DNA from: Bradyrhizobium viridifuturi
GTDB lineage: Bacteria > Pseudomonadota > Alphaproteobacteria > Rhizobiales > Xanthobacteraceae
NCBI RefSeq assembly: GCF_001238275.1
Contig: NZ_LGTB01000008.1
Coordinates: forward strand, 124,001 to 188,000
DNA: 64,000 nt
Direction of reading: 5' to 3'
Under the pieces are notes generated by a model that saw only the letters and a list, made by a program, of their open reading frames with translations, had not been told where the DNA came from and made no database searches. The position numbers and the translations under genes were made by a program. This document shows, piece by piece, positions 8,703 through 19,212 of this stretch (its first letter is position 1; each line of letters starts with the position of its first letter).

Positions 8703-9772
8703 CTACTCCGCCGCGGCGGCGCGCCCGTGCGCGCTGCGCGGAACCTCGCCGGGAATGCTGCCATGGGTGCGATCGAGATCGCGCGACAGCAGCCGCCCCG
8801 CGGCGCCCGAGGCGCGGTTGACGAGCTCGAGATAGACCTTCGTGACGCGAGAGAAATGGTTGTAGATGATGACCGCGGGGATCGCCGCGACGAGGCCGAT
8901 CGCGGTTGCGAGCAGCGCTTCCGCGATGCCCGGCGCCACCACGGCAAGGTTCGTCTCTGCGACTTCGAAATGCCGATGAAGCTGTTCATGATGCCCCAGA
9001 CGGTGCCGAACAGGCCGACGAACGGCGACGTTGCGCCGATGGTCGCGAGCAGGCCCATGCCGATGCGGATCTTGCGGGCTTCGGCGCGCACGATCTCTGC
9101 AAAGCTCGACGCCGCGCGTTCCTTGATGCCGGCATCGCTCGAGATGCCCGCCGACAGGCGCCCCTCGCGCATCGCCGCGCCGATGAACGACGACAGCACG
9201 GTGCCCTTGGCGCCTAGCGCGAACTGCGCTTCGGCGAGCGAGCGCGATTCAGCGATCTTGGCGAGCGCGCCGCGCAGCTTGCTTTGCGCGACGGTCAGCT
9301 CGACCATCTTGGCGATGAACACCGTCCAGGTCACGAGCGATGCGAACGCAAGACCGAGCATCACCGCCTTCACGATGATGTCGGCGTTCAAGAACATATT
9401 CCACGGCGACAATTCGTGCAGGCCGGTCGCGGTCGATTTCAGCGCCTTGCCATCGCCGCTCGCAGGCGCGCCCGATGACGCATCGAGCGCCGCCGGTGCC
9501 GGAGCCGCAGCGGCCGGTGTCACCTGTGCTTGCGGCGCTGCGGTCGCCGGCTGGGCTGCCGGCGCGACCTGAGCAGTAGCAGGCTGGGCCGTCGCAGGCT
9601 GAGCCGCTGCAGGCTGCACCGCCTGCGGTTGGGCCACGGCTGCGGGCTGGGGCCGGGTCACGGGCTGCGCGGCAGGCGCCGTTTGCTGCTGCGCCGAAGA
9701 CGGCGCGGCCAGCAACAGCATCGCCAGCGAGGCGATCATGGCGGATGCAGCGGGGAACTTGAATGTCATCAT
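8703..9772 (-). pseudogene. exbB: ExbB proton channel, frameshifted as read
   Basis: Tonb-system ExbB with a Sec signal, a long Ala/Pro/Gln-rich periplasmic extension (about residues 28-95) and then the MotA/TolQ/ExbB channel domain. The frame breaks near 8956-8960. Upstream of that point it reads to [17 protein letters not shown]; the rest ([36 protein letters not shown]) is in another frame. Adding one base restores a continuous 356-residue protein of normal family layout. The operon neighbours are intact, so this may be a sequence error; if real, the adjacent tonB and exbD would lack their channel partner. Confidence 0.85.
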
Positions 9773-9775
9773 CAG

Positions 9776-10465
9776 TTACACTTCAGCCCAGTGACGGATC
9801 AGGTTGTGATAAATCCCGGTCAATTTGACCGTTTCAGGGTCATCGCGCCCCAGCCGCTCCACCAGAGCCTGGATCGCGGTGTCGAGATCAAAGATCAGGC
9901 TGCGCGCGTGGGCATCCCGTACCATGCTCTGCAGCCAGAAAAAAGACGCTACCCGGGTCCCCCGCGTGACCGGCGTGACCAGATGCAAGCTGGACGCAGG
10001 ATAAACCACGAGATCGCCTGCCGGCAGCTTGATTTCGTGCGATCCGTAGAGGTCTTCGATGACGAGCTCGCCGCCATCATAGTCTTCCGGCTCCGATAAA
10101 AACAGCGTGACCGACAGGTCGGTGCGGATCCGCAAGCCCGTCAGCCTGTCGCCCCGCACCGCATTGTCGACATGCAGGCCGAAATGGTGCCCGTCGCTTG
10201 CTGCGTAGCGGTTGAACAAGGGTGGAAAGATTCGAAGCGGGATCGCCGCCGAGATGAAGCGCGGGCTTGCCGACAGCGCCGACAGGACCCGGTTGCCGAG
10301 CTGCCGCGCGACCTCGCTGTCGGGCGGCAACTGCTCGTTGCGCTTGACCATCGCGGAGGCAGCCCCCGCGGTCGAGCGGCCGTCTTCCCATTCGGCTTGC
10401 TCCATGATGCGGCGGAAGTCCGCCACATCAGCCTTGCTCAATACGTTGGGAATACAGACCAGCAT
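9776..10465 (-). CDS. piuC: PKHD-type Fe(II)/2-oxoglutarate hydroxylase (PiuC-like)
   Basis: A 229-residue Fe(II)- and 2-oxoglutarate-dependent oxygenase of the PiuC/YbiX type. Iron ligands are H98 and D100 (in HFGLHVD) and H161 ([12 protein letters not shown]); R168 would bind 2-oxoglutarate. The length matches the family. I start it at [11 protein letters not shown]; the longer open frame upstream lies inside the receptor gene. PiuC-like proteins are usually found beside catecholate siderophore receptors, as here, and may modify or release the siderophore; their true substrate is not settled as far as I know. It sits 20 bases after the receptor gene and 3 before exbB. Confidence 0.9.
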   Translation of the reverse strand: MLVCIPNVLSKADVADFRRIMEQAEWEDGRSTAGAASAMVKRNEQLPPDSEVARQLGNRVLSALSASPRFISAAIPLRIFPPLFNRYAASDGHHFGLHVDNAVRGDRLTGLRIRTDLSVTLFLSEPEDYDGGELVIEDLYGSHEIKLPAGDLVVYPASSLHLVTPVTRGTRVASFFWLQSMVRDAHARSLIFDLDTAIQALVERLGRDDPETVKLTGIYHNLIRHWAEV

Positions 10466-10485
10466 CTTGTGCCGCGAGGCCTCCG

Positions 10486-13050
10486 TCAGTAACGCGCAGA
10501 CACAACCAGATACGCAGCGCGTCCTGGCGCCTCGAGCACGAAGGGTGCTGCGCTCTGGTACAGCGCGTCGTAGTAACGCTTGTCGAAGATGTTGTTGACG
10601 AACAGCTTCATGGTCCAGTGCTTGTCGATCTTGGCCTCGGCAAAGGCGTCGAAGCGCCAGTAGCTCGGGATCGACGTGCCCTGGTTCGCTGCCAGCAGCG
10701 TGCCGCCATAGACCTTGGAGCGGTACACCGCCTGCCCGCCGAGCTCCCACATGTCGGTGAGCTGGTACTTCGTCAACATGCTGAACGACTGATGCGCGAC
10801 GTTGGCGAGCGGCAGCCCGACATTGCTCGAATACAGGATCGTGTTGGCCGGCGGTGCCAGTGACCTGGTCACTTCCGACTGCATCAGCACGAGGCCGCCG
10901 AACACGCTCCACTTGTCGGTGATCTTGCCGCCGACGCCGAGATCGACGCCGCGGATGCGATAGGCCGCACCTGCCGTGATGCAGGAGACGTTGCCGGTCG
11001 TTCCGGCCGGATAGACGCAACCCGGGATCGCCGCGGCTGCGGTCGTGCTGCCGACGTTCTGCGCTTCGCGCGCGTTTTCCTTCTCGGTCTGGAATAGCGC
11101 GGCCGTCACCAGCAGATGCCGGTCGAACAGCTCCCATTTGGTGCCGACCTCGATGGCCTTGTTCTTCTCCGGCCCGAAGATCTGGGTATTGCCGCCGTTG
11201 AGAACCGGATTGATGCCGCCATAGGCGGTGCTGGTGCCGTCGAACTCGGCGCCGACAGGGTTGGACGAGGTCGCATAGGCCGCATAGACGCTGCCGTTCG
11301 GCAGCGGCTTCAGTGTGAGGCCGACGTTGAAATTCGGCATCCCGAAATCGGCCGACTGCTTGCCGAATGTGCTGACGCCGTTCACCGTGCCGTATCCGGA
11401 CGTCGTGAGCTGGTAGTCGTCGTAACGGACGCCGCCATTGAGAATGACGAAATCATTCCAGTTGGCGGTGTCCATGATGTAACCGCTGACCGTGTCGATG
11501 CCGATCTTGGTCGCCTGACCGGATAGCCCTGACGGAATCGGGAACGGAATGTTGGTGTATTGCGGATTGAACACGCTGACGCCGGAGAGAGATCCGCTGC
11601 CCGTGAAAGGCGATGTGCCGGTCGTCACTTCGGAGCTCAGCCCGAGATATTTGTCGATCGAAGACCGCTCGTTGTCGTATTCGACGCCGGCCGTCGTCGT
11701 GTGCTTGAAGCCGAGACCGTCGACCGACTTGTAGGTCGCCTCGGTCTGGTTGGCGAACACGTCAGTGACCTGGTAGCGGCTCTGCGGATTGAGACTGAGC
11801 GTCGAGGCCGAGAGCGGATTGGTCAGCACCGGCGATTCCGGCAGCGTGCCGATGTAGTTCTGGGTCGAGCGCGACTCCCGAATCTTGTTGCTGATCACGA
11901 GGTCAGGCGTGACCTGCACCTCGGCGTTGATCGTGCCGATGTCCTGCCCGGTCCTGAAGAAGTCGCGATTGACGAAGCCGTAGAAATTGTTGCGGTTGAC
12001 GCCGAAGTCCGGGAACGGGCCGCCGGCCGTGCTCGCGGTGCTCGGCCGGTAGTACGGCACGCCGAAATCCGGGATGCCGGTGAGCTCGGTGTGGATGTAA
12101 TTGCCGGTGATCTTCACCGCATCGACCGGCTTCCACGTGCCGGCGACGAACGCGCCGTCGCGGTTGTCGGTGACATAGCTGCGGCCGGCGACGCCGGCAT
12201 CCTGGAACAGGCCGCCGGCGCGGATCGCCAGCGTCGGGCTGATCACCTGGTTGACATCGAGCGTCACCCGCTTGGTGCGATCGGTGCCGAACGTGGTGTC
12301 CATGTTGTAGAAGCTGTTCTCCGTCGTCGCCTGCTTGGTGACGATGTTGATCGCGCCGCCGGTGGTGCCGCGGCCGGCAAAGGACGAGCCGGGGCCGCGC
12401 AGGATCTCGACCTGCTCGGTGAAGAAGTTCTCGCGGACGCTGACGCCGGCGTCGCGCACACCGTCGATGAAGATGTCGTTGCGGGCATCGAAGCCGCGGA
12501 TGAAGAAGCGGTCGCCGAACGCGTTGCCGCCCTCGCCCGTGCCGAGCGTGACGCCGGCCGTCGACAGGATTGCGGACTTCAGCGAGGTCGCGTTCTTGTC
12601 CTCGAGCACGTCCTTGGTCAGCACCGTCACCGACTTCGGTGTATTCAGGATCGGCTCGGGATATTTCCCGGATGCCTGCAAGCGGTCGCCCTTGTACGGC
12701 GCGGCCGGATCCGCGTAGCGGTCGCGGTCAGCGGGAAGACCGCCGGCGTTGGGAAACGGCACCGGCGCCTGCTGAGCCTGCTGGTTGGTGCGGCGCGCGG
12801 CGCGGCGCAGCGCGTTGCGGGCGCGGACCTGGTCCGACGTCGGCTTGGAGGAGACGGGCCGCGGGCGCGCGACGGGGGCATCGACATTCACCGGCGGCAG
12901 GTTGGTCTGCTGCGCTTCGGCGCCCGAAAACGACGCCACCGCGATCAGGCTCGCGACTGCGGAGACCTTCGTGGCAGAATAACCCGTATCATCAGCCGAA
13001 CCGATTGCTGCTTCGAAGCGCAGCGATCTCGGCGCCTTCACATTGCTCAT
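10486..13050 (-). CDS. TonB-dependent siderophore receptor (Fiu-like)
   Basis: An 854-residue outer-membrane receptor. An N-terminal secretion region ends around SFSGAEAQ; a basic low-complexity linker follows; the plug domain runs from about residue 130 with [35 protein letters not shown] and [26 protein letters not shown] 22-strand barrel follows and ends with an aromatic residue (LVVSARY). The plug and the piuC neighbour point to catecholate siderophores, as for Fiu. No STN signalling domain is present and no sigma/anti-sigma pair is adjacent, so control is probably by iron through the operator array upstream. Confidence 0.9.
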   Translation of the reverse strand: MSNVKAPRSLRFEAAIGSADDTGYSATKVSAVASLIAVASFSGAEAQQTNLPPVNVDAPVARPRPVSSKPTSDQVRARNALRRAARRTNQQAQQAPVPFPNAGGLPADRDRYADPAAPYKGDRLQASGKYPEPILNTPKSVTVLTKDVLEDKNATSLKSAILSTAGVTLGTGEGGNAFGDRFFIRGFDARNDIFIDGVRDAGVSVRENFFTEQVEILRGPGSSFAGRGTTGGAINIVTKQATTENSFYNMDTTFGTDRTKRVTLDVNQVISPTLAIRAGGLFQDAGVAGRSYVTDNRDGAFVAGTWKPVDAVKITGNYIHTELTGIPDFGVPYYRPSTASTAGGPFPDFGVNRNNFYGFVNRDFFRTGQDIGTINAEVQVTPDLVISNKIRESRSTQNYIGTLPESPVLTNPLSASTLSLNPQSRYQVTDVFANQTEATYKSVDGLGFKHTTTAGVEYDNERSSIDKYLGLSSEVTTGTSPFTGSGSLSGVSVFNPQYTNIPFPIPSGLSGQATKIGIDTVSGYIMDTANWNDFVILNGGVRYDDYQLTTSGYGTVNGVSTFGKQSADFGMPNFNVGLTLKPLPNGSVYAAYATSSNPVGAEFDGTSTAYGGINPVLNGGNTQIFGPEKNKAIEVGTKWELFDRHLLVTAALFQTEKENAREAQNVGSTTAAAAIPGCVYPAGTTGNVSCITAGAAYRIRGVDLGVGGKITDKWSVFGGLVLMQSEVTRSLAPPANTILYSSNVGLPLANVAHQSFSMLTKYQLTDMWELGGQAVYRSKVYGGTLLAANQGTSIPSYWRFDAFAEAKIDKHWTMKLFVNNIFDKRYYDALYQSAAPFVLEAPGRAAYLVVSARY

Positions 13051-13177
13051 TGTCTTGCACGCCCCCAGAAACCAAATTCGTCGCGAAATCTCCTGCGACG
13101 AACTGTCTCCTCCGGTTATCGAGCGTGACCTTTTTTATCAATGCGATCAGCGCCACAGTTTGCTTGAATCGCCCCAG

Positions 13178-13252
13178 TTCAAAGGGATTCTAATCTGTGG
13201 TTTGAAATCGTTCTAAACTCTAGTTTTTAAGCGTTCTAATAACGATTCTAAA
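13178..13252 (-). promoter_or_regulatory. Irr-box-like operator array
   Basis: Four TTCTAA cores occur at 13188, 13211, 13234 and 13246, spaced 23, 23 and 12 bases. Extended to 17 bases, the one at 13201-13217 (TTTGAAATCGTTCTAAA) is an imperfect TTTAGAA-N3-TTCTAAA dyad, close to the iron control element bound by Irr in rhizobia as I recall it. Those at 13224-13240 and 13236-13252 share the right half. The array is 128-200 bases upstream of the receptor start, in a locally AT-rich stretch. Confidence 0.6.
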
Positions 13253-13265
13253 CTGCTGCCGACAA

Positions 13266-13505
13266 TCACTCGGCGCTCGGCGGCTTCATCAGCGAAAACA
13301 GCTCGTCGATGGTCCGCTGCGCGACCTGCCGCACACGGTCGCTGTTCTCGAGGCCGGCGATATTGACGCCGTTGACGACCGCTTTGATCTCGTCGCGGAA
13401 GTCACTGAGAAAACGCAGCGGGTCGCGCTGCTCGTTGGCGACGCGCGCGATCAATCCAGTGACCAGGATCTGGCAAGCCATCATGCGTCCGTTCAACTCA
13501 TCCAT
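13266..13505 (-). CDS. Hypothetical small protein upstream of the siderophore receptor
   Basis: A 79-residue protein if started at MDELNGRMMACQILV, where GAGG and GAGGG lie within 15 bases upstream; an ATG at 13517 or a TTG at 13580 are alternatives. It looks soluble and helical, with a central NEQRDPLRFLSDFRDEIKAVVNGV segment. I recognise no domain. It reads toward the receptor gene, but the operator array lies between them, so co-transcription is uncertain. Confidence 0.55.
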   Translation of the reverse strand: MDELNGRMMACQILVTGLIARVANEQRDPLRFLSDFRDEIKAVVNGVNIAGLENSDRVRQVAQRTIDELFSLMKPPSAE

Positions 13506-13633
13506 CGCGGCCCTCATCCTCTCGCATCGTCGCTGCGCGATATGAACGACATCCCGCGGCGTTTCAACCGCGTCGCGCAAGCCGCGAGCCGATGAAGGGG
13601 TCGAGCGCAGGACTGCGCGCTACCAGACGCGCG

Positions 13634-14095
13634 CTATTTCGCGGCGATGTGCTCGGCGTCCTCGCCAAGCGCCTTGATGCGATCCTTGACCTCGCGAAGC
13701 GTGGCGAGGCCGCTTTCGACATGCCGGTCCGAGACGTCGCGCAGCACGTCGCCGGCGATCGCATCGCGCAGACTGTCGAGATCGTCGACGAGGCGGCGCC
13801 CGGTCCTGGTCAGGAACAGGCGATTGGCGCGGCGATCCCTGGGGTCGGGACGGCGTTCGAGCAGGCCATGCTCGACCAGCCGGTCAAGTAGCCGCACCAG
13901 CGAGATCGGCTGCAATTCGAGGACGTCGGCAAGGTCAACCTGGGACAGTCCTTCCTGCTCACGCAGACGGAAGAGCACGATCCATTGAGCGCGGGTGGTG
14001 CCTCGCGCCTTGGCGCGATGATCGATATAATTGCGCAGCAGCCTGGAACTCTCGACGAGCTGCGCAATGAACTGGCGTTTGAGGTCGAGCGACAT
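13634..14095 (-). CDS. MarR-family transcriptional regulator
   Basis: A 153-residue winged-helix regulator. The DNA-binding core spans about residues 45-95: LSQVDLADVLELQPISLVRLLDRLVEHGLLERRPDPRDRR, with the typical DPRDRR wing. The start MSLDLKRQF is favoured over an upstream ATG because GAGGA lies seven bases ahead. It is divergent from an RND efflux adaptor and permease; MarR proteins commonly repress such pumps and are released by the drug or phenolic substrate. Two dyads in the gap are candidate operators. Confidence 0.9.
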   Translation of the reverse strand: MSLDLKRQFIAQLVESSRLLRNYIDHRAKARGTTRAQWIVLFRLREQEGLSQVDLADVLELQPISLVRLLDRLVEHGLLERRPDPRDRRANRLFLTRTGRRLVDDLDSLRDAIAGDVLRDVSDRHVESGLATLREVKDRIKALGEDAEHIAAK

Positions 14096-14144
14096 AGGGG
14101 TCCTCGGTGCGTTTTCCAGCCGGAATGTTTCTGCTCGTTTCTGA

Positions 14145-14168
14145 CCTAAACCTTTCCAAATGTTTAGG
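14145..14168. promoter_or_regulatory. Candidate MarR operator 1
   Basis: CCTAAAC (14145-14151) and GTTTAGG (14162-14168) form an exact seven-base inverted repeat with a ten-base centre. It lies about 50 bases ahead of the marR start, inside the divergent marR/efflux gap, where autoregulatory MarR sites are usually found. Confidence 0.5.
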
Positions 14169-14183
14169 ATTCTCAAGCCTTGG

Positions 14184-14195
14184 TGTGTTTACACA
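14184..14195. promoter_or_regulatory. Candidate operator 2, TGTGT-TT-ACACA dyad
   Basis: TGTGTTTACACA is a five-base inverted repeat around TT, 83 bases ahead of the efflux adaptor start and 15 bases beyond the first dyad. It has a different sequence from operator 1, so the same protein may not bind both. Confidence 0.4.
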
Positions 14196-14277
14196 TTAAG
14201 TGCACGCATATTATATCCGCAAGCTCTGTGAACCGTTTCGATCGCCCTTTATTGTTACGTCGAACCCAAGAGTCCGC

Positions 14278-15450
14278 ATGTCAAAGTCACGCACCATCGG
14301 TTGGGTTTTAGTGATCGCTGCGGTTGGCGCCGCCGGCTATTTCGGCTGGCAAAAATATTCCGACAACAAGCTGGCGGCTGAGGCTGCGCAGAAGCGTGCT
14401 GCCCAGCAACGTCCGGCCGTTCCGGTCAAGATTTCGCCGGTCGAGAAGGCCGACTTCCCGGTCTACCTGACCGGTCTCGGCACGGTGCAGGCGTTCAACA
14501 CCGTCCAGGTTCGCACCCGGGTCGACGGCCAGATCACCAAGATCGCCTTCAAGGAAGGCCAGTTCGTCAAGGCCGGCGACACGCTGGTGGAGATCGATCC
14601 GCGGCCTTATCAGGCGACGCTCGACCAGGCCAAGGCCAAGAAGGCCCAGGACGAGGCCAACCTCGCCAACGCCAATCTCGACCTGCAGCGCTACACCAAG
14701 CTCGGCGAGTTCGCGACCCGCCAGCAGCTCGACACCCAGCGCTCCACCGTGGCCCAGCTGACGGCGCAGATCGCGGCCGACGAAGCCGCCATCTTCAACG
14801 CGCAGACCCAGGTCGACTACACCACCGTCAAGTCGCCGATCGACGGCATCGTCGGCCTGCGACTGGTCGATATCGGCAACATCGTCAACGCGTCGGCCCA
14901 GACCGGCATCGTGACGATCACCCAGATCGAGCCGATTACCGTGATCTTCACCGCGCCGGAAGACCAGCTGCCGGACATCAAGGCGGCGCTGGCCGTGGCG
15001 CCGCCCAAGACCATTGCCCTGACTACCGACGGCAAGCGGGTGCTGTCGACCGGAACCCTGGCGCTGATCAACAATCAGGTCGACACCACAAGCGGGACTG
15101 TCCGGCTGAAGGCGGTGTTTGATAACAAGGACCATGCGCTGTGGCCGGGCCAGTCGGTCTCGACCCGGCTCCTGGTCCGAACCTTGAAGGATGCCACCGT
15201 CGTGCCGGATGACGCGGTGCAGCATGGCACCGAGGGCCTATACGCGTATTCAGTCAATCAGGAGAACAAGGCCGAGCTTCGCAAGCTGAAGGTCAGCCAG
15301 TCGATCGACGGCAAGTCGGTGATCGACGAAGGCCTGTCGCCGGGACAGCAGGTGATCACCGCGGGCCAGTACAAGGTCTCGCCGGGAACCCTGGTGACGA
15401 CGGCGGTGGCGAGCTCGGACCAGTCCCAGTCGAAGGTTACGCAGGAATGA
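14278..15450 (+). CDS. RND efflux periplasmic adaptor (MdtA-like)
   Basis: A 390-residue membrane-fusion protein. An N-terminal membrane anchor (TIGWVLVIAAVGAAGYFGW) is followed by the lipoyl halves around VRTRVDGQITKIAFKEGQFVKAGDTLVEIDPRPYQ and SPIDGIVGLRLVDIGNIV, with the alpha-helical hairpin between them and a beta-barrel domain after. It bridges the inner-membrane permease to an outer-membrane channel, which is not encoded here. I start it at MSKSRTIGW, since the 26 residues before it are not anchor-like. Its stop overlaps the permease start by four bases (ATGA type), so the two are translationally coupled. Confidence 0.9.
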   Translation: MSKSRTIGWVLVIAAVGAAGYFGWQKYSDNKLAAEAAQKRAAQQRPAVPVKISPVEKADFPVYLTGLGTVQAFNTVQVRTRVDGQITKIAFKEGQFVKAGDTLVEIDPRPYQATLDQAKAKKAQDEANLANANLDLQRYTKLGEFATRQQLDTQRSTVAQLTAQIAADEAAIFNAQTQVDYTTVKSPIDGIVGLRLVDIGNIVNASAQTGIVTITQIEPITVIFTAPEDQLPDIKAALAVAPPKTIALTTDGKRVLSTGTLALINNQVDTTSGTVRLKAVFDNKDHALWPGQSVSTRLLVRTLKDATVVPDDAVQHGTEGLYAYSVNQENKAELRKLKVSQSIDGKSVIDEGLSPGQQVITAGQYKVSPGTLVTTAVASSDQSQSKVTQE

Positions 15451-18400
15451 GCGACGGAATATCCGCACCATTCATTCGCTTCCCTATCGGCACCTCGCTG
15501 CTGATGGCCGGCATCCTGTTTGTCGGCCTCGTTGCCTATCCCCTGCTTCCGGTGGCGCCGCTGCCGCAAGTCGACTTCCCGACCATCCAGATCACCGCGA
15601 CGCTCCCGGGCGGCAGCCCGGAGACCATGGCGAGCTCGGTCGCCCAGCCGCTGGAGCGCCAGTTCGCGCAGATCCCCGGCATCGCGCAGATGACCTCGAC
15701 GAGCTATCTCGGCACGGCGTCGGTCACAATCCAGTTCGACCTCAACCGCTCGATCGACGGCGCCGCCAACGACGTGCAGGCCGCGATCAACGCCGCCAGC
15801 GGCCAGTTGCCGAAGAACCTTCCCTCGCCGCCGACCTATCGCAAGGTCAATCCAGCGGACGCGCCGATCATGCTGCTGTCGGCGACATCGGACACGCTGC
15901 CGCTGACCACGGTCAGCGATTCCGTCGACGCCCAGCTTGCCCAGCAGATCAGCCAGATCTCCGGCGTCGCGCAGGTCATCATCGGCGGCCAGCAGAAGCC
16001 GTCGGTCCGCGTCCAGATCGACCCGGCCAAGCTGGTCGCGAAGGGCCTGTCGCTGGAGGACGTCCGCGCCGCGATCAACATCGCAACCGTCGACAGCCCG
16101 AAGGGCAATATCGACGGCGCCACCCGCGCCTACACCATCTATGCCAACGACCAGTTGCTCACGGCGGAGCTGGAACGACGTCATCATCGCGTACCGCAAT
16201 GGCGGACCTTTGCGGATCCGCGACATCGGCCAGGCCGTGACCGGGCCGGAGGACGCCAAGCAGGCTGCCTGGGCCAACGGCAAGCGCGGCGTGTTCCTCG
16301 TCGTCTTCAAGCAGCCCGGCGCCAACGTCATCGACACCGTCGACAAGATCAAGGCGGCGCTGCCGCGGCTGGTCGCAGCCATTCCACCGGCGGTCAAGAT
16401 CGAGGTCATCTCCGACCGCACCACCACGATCCGCGCCGCGGTGGAGGACGTCCAGTTCACCCTGATGCTGACCATTTTCCTGGTCGTGATGGTGATCTTC
16501 GTCTTCCTGCGCAGCTTCTGGGCGACCGTGATCCCTGCCGTGACGGTGCCGCTGGCGCTGCTCGGCGCCTGCGCGCTGATGTGGATCTTCGGCTACACGC
16601 TCGACAATCTATCGCTGATGGCGCTCACGATCGCGGTCGGCTTCGTGGTCGACGATGCCATCGTGATGCTGGAGAACATCAGCCGCTACATCGAGGAAGG
16701 CGAGCGGCCGATGGCGGCCGCCTTCAAGGGTTCCAAGGAAATCGGCTTCACCATCGTCTCGATCAGCATCTCGCTGGTCGCGGTGCTGATTCCGTTGCTG
16801 CTGATGGGCGGCATCATCGGCCGCCTGTTCCGCGAATTCGCTGTCGTGCTGGCGATGACGATCTTCGTCTCGATGTTCGTGTCGCTGACGCTGACGCCGA
16901 TGATGGCCTCGCGCTTCCTGCGCGCCCACAACGAGGAGAGGCACGGCCGTCTCTACAAGCTCAGCGAGCGCGGCTTCGATGCCATGCTGCGCGGCTATCA
17001 GAGCGGGCTCGACCTTGCGCTGCGCTGGAAGTTCACCACCCTGATGATCTTCTTCGCGACGCTGGCGCTGTCGATCTACATGTTCGTCATCATCCCGAAG
17101 GGCTTCTTCCCGCAGCAGGACGTCGGCCTGATCACCGCGACCTCGGAGGCCAACCAGGACATCTCCTTCGCTGAAATGAAGGGCAAGCAGGAGCAGCTCA
17201 GCAAGATCGTGATGCAGGATCCCGGCGTGGCGACGGTTGCGATGGCGATCGGCGGCAGCGGCCGGGCCGGCAACAACGGCAACATGTTCATCACGCTCAA
17301 GCCGCTGAACGAGCGCGATGCCAACGCGCAGCAGATCATCGCTCGCCTTCGGCCGAAGTTGGAGAAGGTGCTCGGCGCCCGGCTGTTCATGCAGGCCGCG
17401 CAGGACGTTCGCCTCGGTGGCCGCCCGACCCGTACCCAGTTCGAGTTCACGTTGCAGGACGCCAACCTCGCCGAGCTGAACGAATGGGCGCCGAAGATCC
17501 TCGGCAAGATGCAGACGCTGCCGCAGCTGCGCGACGTCGCCACCGACCAGCAGACCAACGGGACGACCGTCGAGCTGAAGATCAACCGCGACACCGCCTC
17601 GCGCTACGGCATCCAGCCGCAGCTGATCGACGACACGCTCTATGACGCGTTCGGCCAGCGCCAGGTGACGCAGTACTTCACCCAGCTCAACAGCTACCAC
17701 GTCATCCTCGAGGTGCTGCCGGAGCTGCAGGGCTCGATCGACACGCTGAACAACATCTACATCAAGTCGCCGCTGACCGGCGAACAGGTGCCGCTGTCGA
17801 CCTTCGCGAAATGGACCACCGTGCCGGTGCGGCCGCTGTCGATCAGCCACCAGGGCCAGTTCCCGGCGATCACCATTTCGTTCAACCTGGCGCAGGGTGT
17901 CGCGCTCGGCCAGGCGACCGAAGCAGTGCAGAAGGCCATGATCGACCTTGGCGCCCCGCCGACCCTGAGCTCGAGCTTCCAGGGCACCGCGCAGGCGTTC
18001 CAGCAATCGCTGTCGACCGTGCCGCTATTGATTCTGGCGGCGCTCGTGGTCGTCTATTTGATCCTCGGTATCCTCTACGAGAGCTACATCCACCCGATCA
18101 CCATTCTGTCGACACTGCCCTCGGCCGGCGTCGGCGCGCTGGCGATCCTGATGGCCGCGGGCTTCGACTTCTCACTGATCGCGCTGATCGGCATCATCCT
18201 GCTGATCGGCATCGTGAAGAAGAACGGCATCATGATGGTCGACTTCGCGATCGCCGCCGAGCGCGACCAGCACATGGAGCCGGTGGCGGCGATCCGTCAG
18301 GCTGCCCTGCTCCGCTTCCGCCCGATCATGATGACGACGATGGCCGCCATGCTCGGCGGCGTGCCGCTGATGCTCGGGACCGGCACCGGCTCCGAAATCC

Positions 18401-18591
18401 GCCAACCGCTCGGCTACGCCATGGTCGGCGGCCTGATCGTCAGCCAGGCGCTGACGCTGTTCACAACGCCGGTCGTCTATCTCTATCTCGACAGGCTCTC
18501 CAACGCGTTCGCGAATTGGGGCCGCTCGCCGCGCGTCGACCACGACGCCGACGATGGCGAAGACCGATCGGTCAAGCAGGCCGCCGAGTGA
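15447..18591 (+). pseudogene. RND multidrug efflux permease (MdtB/AcrB-like), frameshifted as read
   Basis: An inner-membrane drug/proton antiporter of about 1048 residues. The first frame covers the first span and porter domain to about residue 239 (TIYANDQLLTAE). The sequence then continues one frame over at NDVIIAYRNGGPLRIRDIG and runs unbroken to the end, including the charged membrane segment GFVVDDAIVMLENI and the late GIVKKNGIMMVDFA segment with the proton-relay lysine. The break lies at 16164-16171. It needs either one base removed or two added, unlike the other breaks in this window. Each half is well conserved, so a sequencing error or a very recent mutation is likely. Confidence 0.85.
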
Positions 18592-18649
18592 CTTGACTTT
18601 TCACCCCATACCGGCACACCCGAAGGATGTTCATTTCGGAGCCGGTATC

Positions 18650-19207
18650 GTGAAGATTGTCGCAAAGTCGCTTCTCGCCCTGTTCACCGTGGTCGGTGCA
18701 GCCGGCCTTGGCCACGCCCAGACGCCCAAGGGCAAGACGGGCCCCGCACCGGTTCCGGCCGCCGCTCCCGCCGCGCCTCAAGGCGATGCATCCGGCAACA
18801 ATACCGGCTGGGTCGCGCGCTGCACCAGCGCGAGCCGCGACGCGCCGCTCGAATGCGCGATGGAACAGACCGCGGTTCTCACCAAGACCGGCCAGCTCAT
18901 CGTGCTGGTCAATATCCGCGTTCCCGGCGACACCCGCACCCCGGTTGCGCTGATCCAGCTGCCGCTCGGCCTCAACCTGCCGGCCGGCGCCAAGCTGCAG
19001 GTCGACGACGGCAAGGCGGTCGATGTGCCGATCCAGACCTGTGAAGCGCGCGGCTGCTACATCAATGCGCCGATCGCGGCCGACGTCCTGACCCAGTTGA
19101 AATCGGGCAAGCAGCTCAAGATCGCCTTCCAGAATCTCGGCAAGGAAACCATCAGCATCCCGATGCCGCTCGCCGACTTCGCGACGGTCTACGACAAGAT
19201 CAAGTAA
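18650..19207 (+). CDS. Invasion-associated locus B (IalB) family protein
   Basis: A 185-residue secreted protein. I use the GTG start (VKIVAKSLLALFTVVGAAGLGHAQ) because it begins a clean signal peptide and has GGAG upstream. After a Pro/Ala-rich linker comes an IalB domain with GWVARCTSASRDAPLECAMEQTAV and two further cysteines (QTCEARGCYINAPI), probably disulfide-bonded in the periplasm. IalB homologues are common in Rhizobiales; their molecular role is unclear outside Bartonella. It ends five bases before the convergent sulfatase gene. Confidence 0.85.
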   Translation: MKIVAKSLLALFTVVGAAGLGHAQTPKGKTGPAPVPAAAPAAPQGDASGNNTGWVARCTSASRDAPLECAMEQTAVLTKTGQLIVLVNIRVPGDTRTPVALIQLPLGLNLPAGAKLQVDDGKAVDVPIQTCEARGCYINAPIAADVLTQLKSGKQLKIAFQNLGKETISIPMPLADFATVYDKIK

Positions 19208-19212
19208 GGTTG

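Noticed and set aside
11560..13128. Long open frame on the plus strand, opposite the siderophore receptor
   Set aside because: Antisense to a well-conserved receptor; Arg/Ala-rich, no family features; a product of high GC content.
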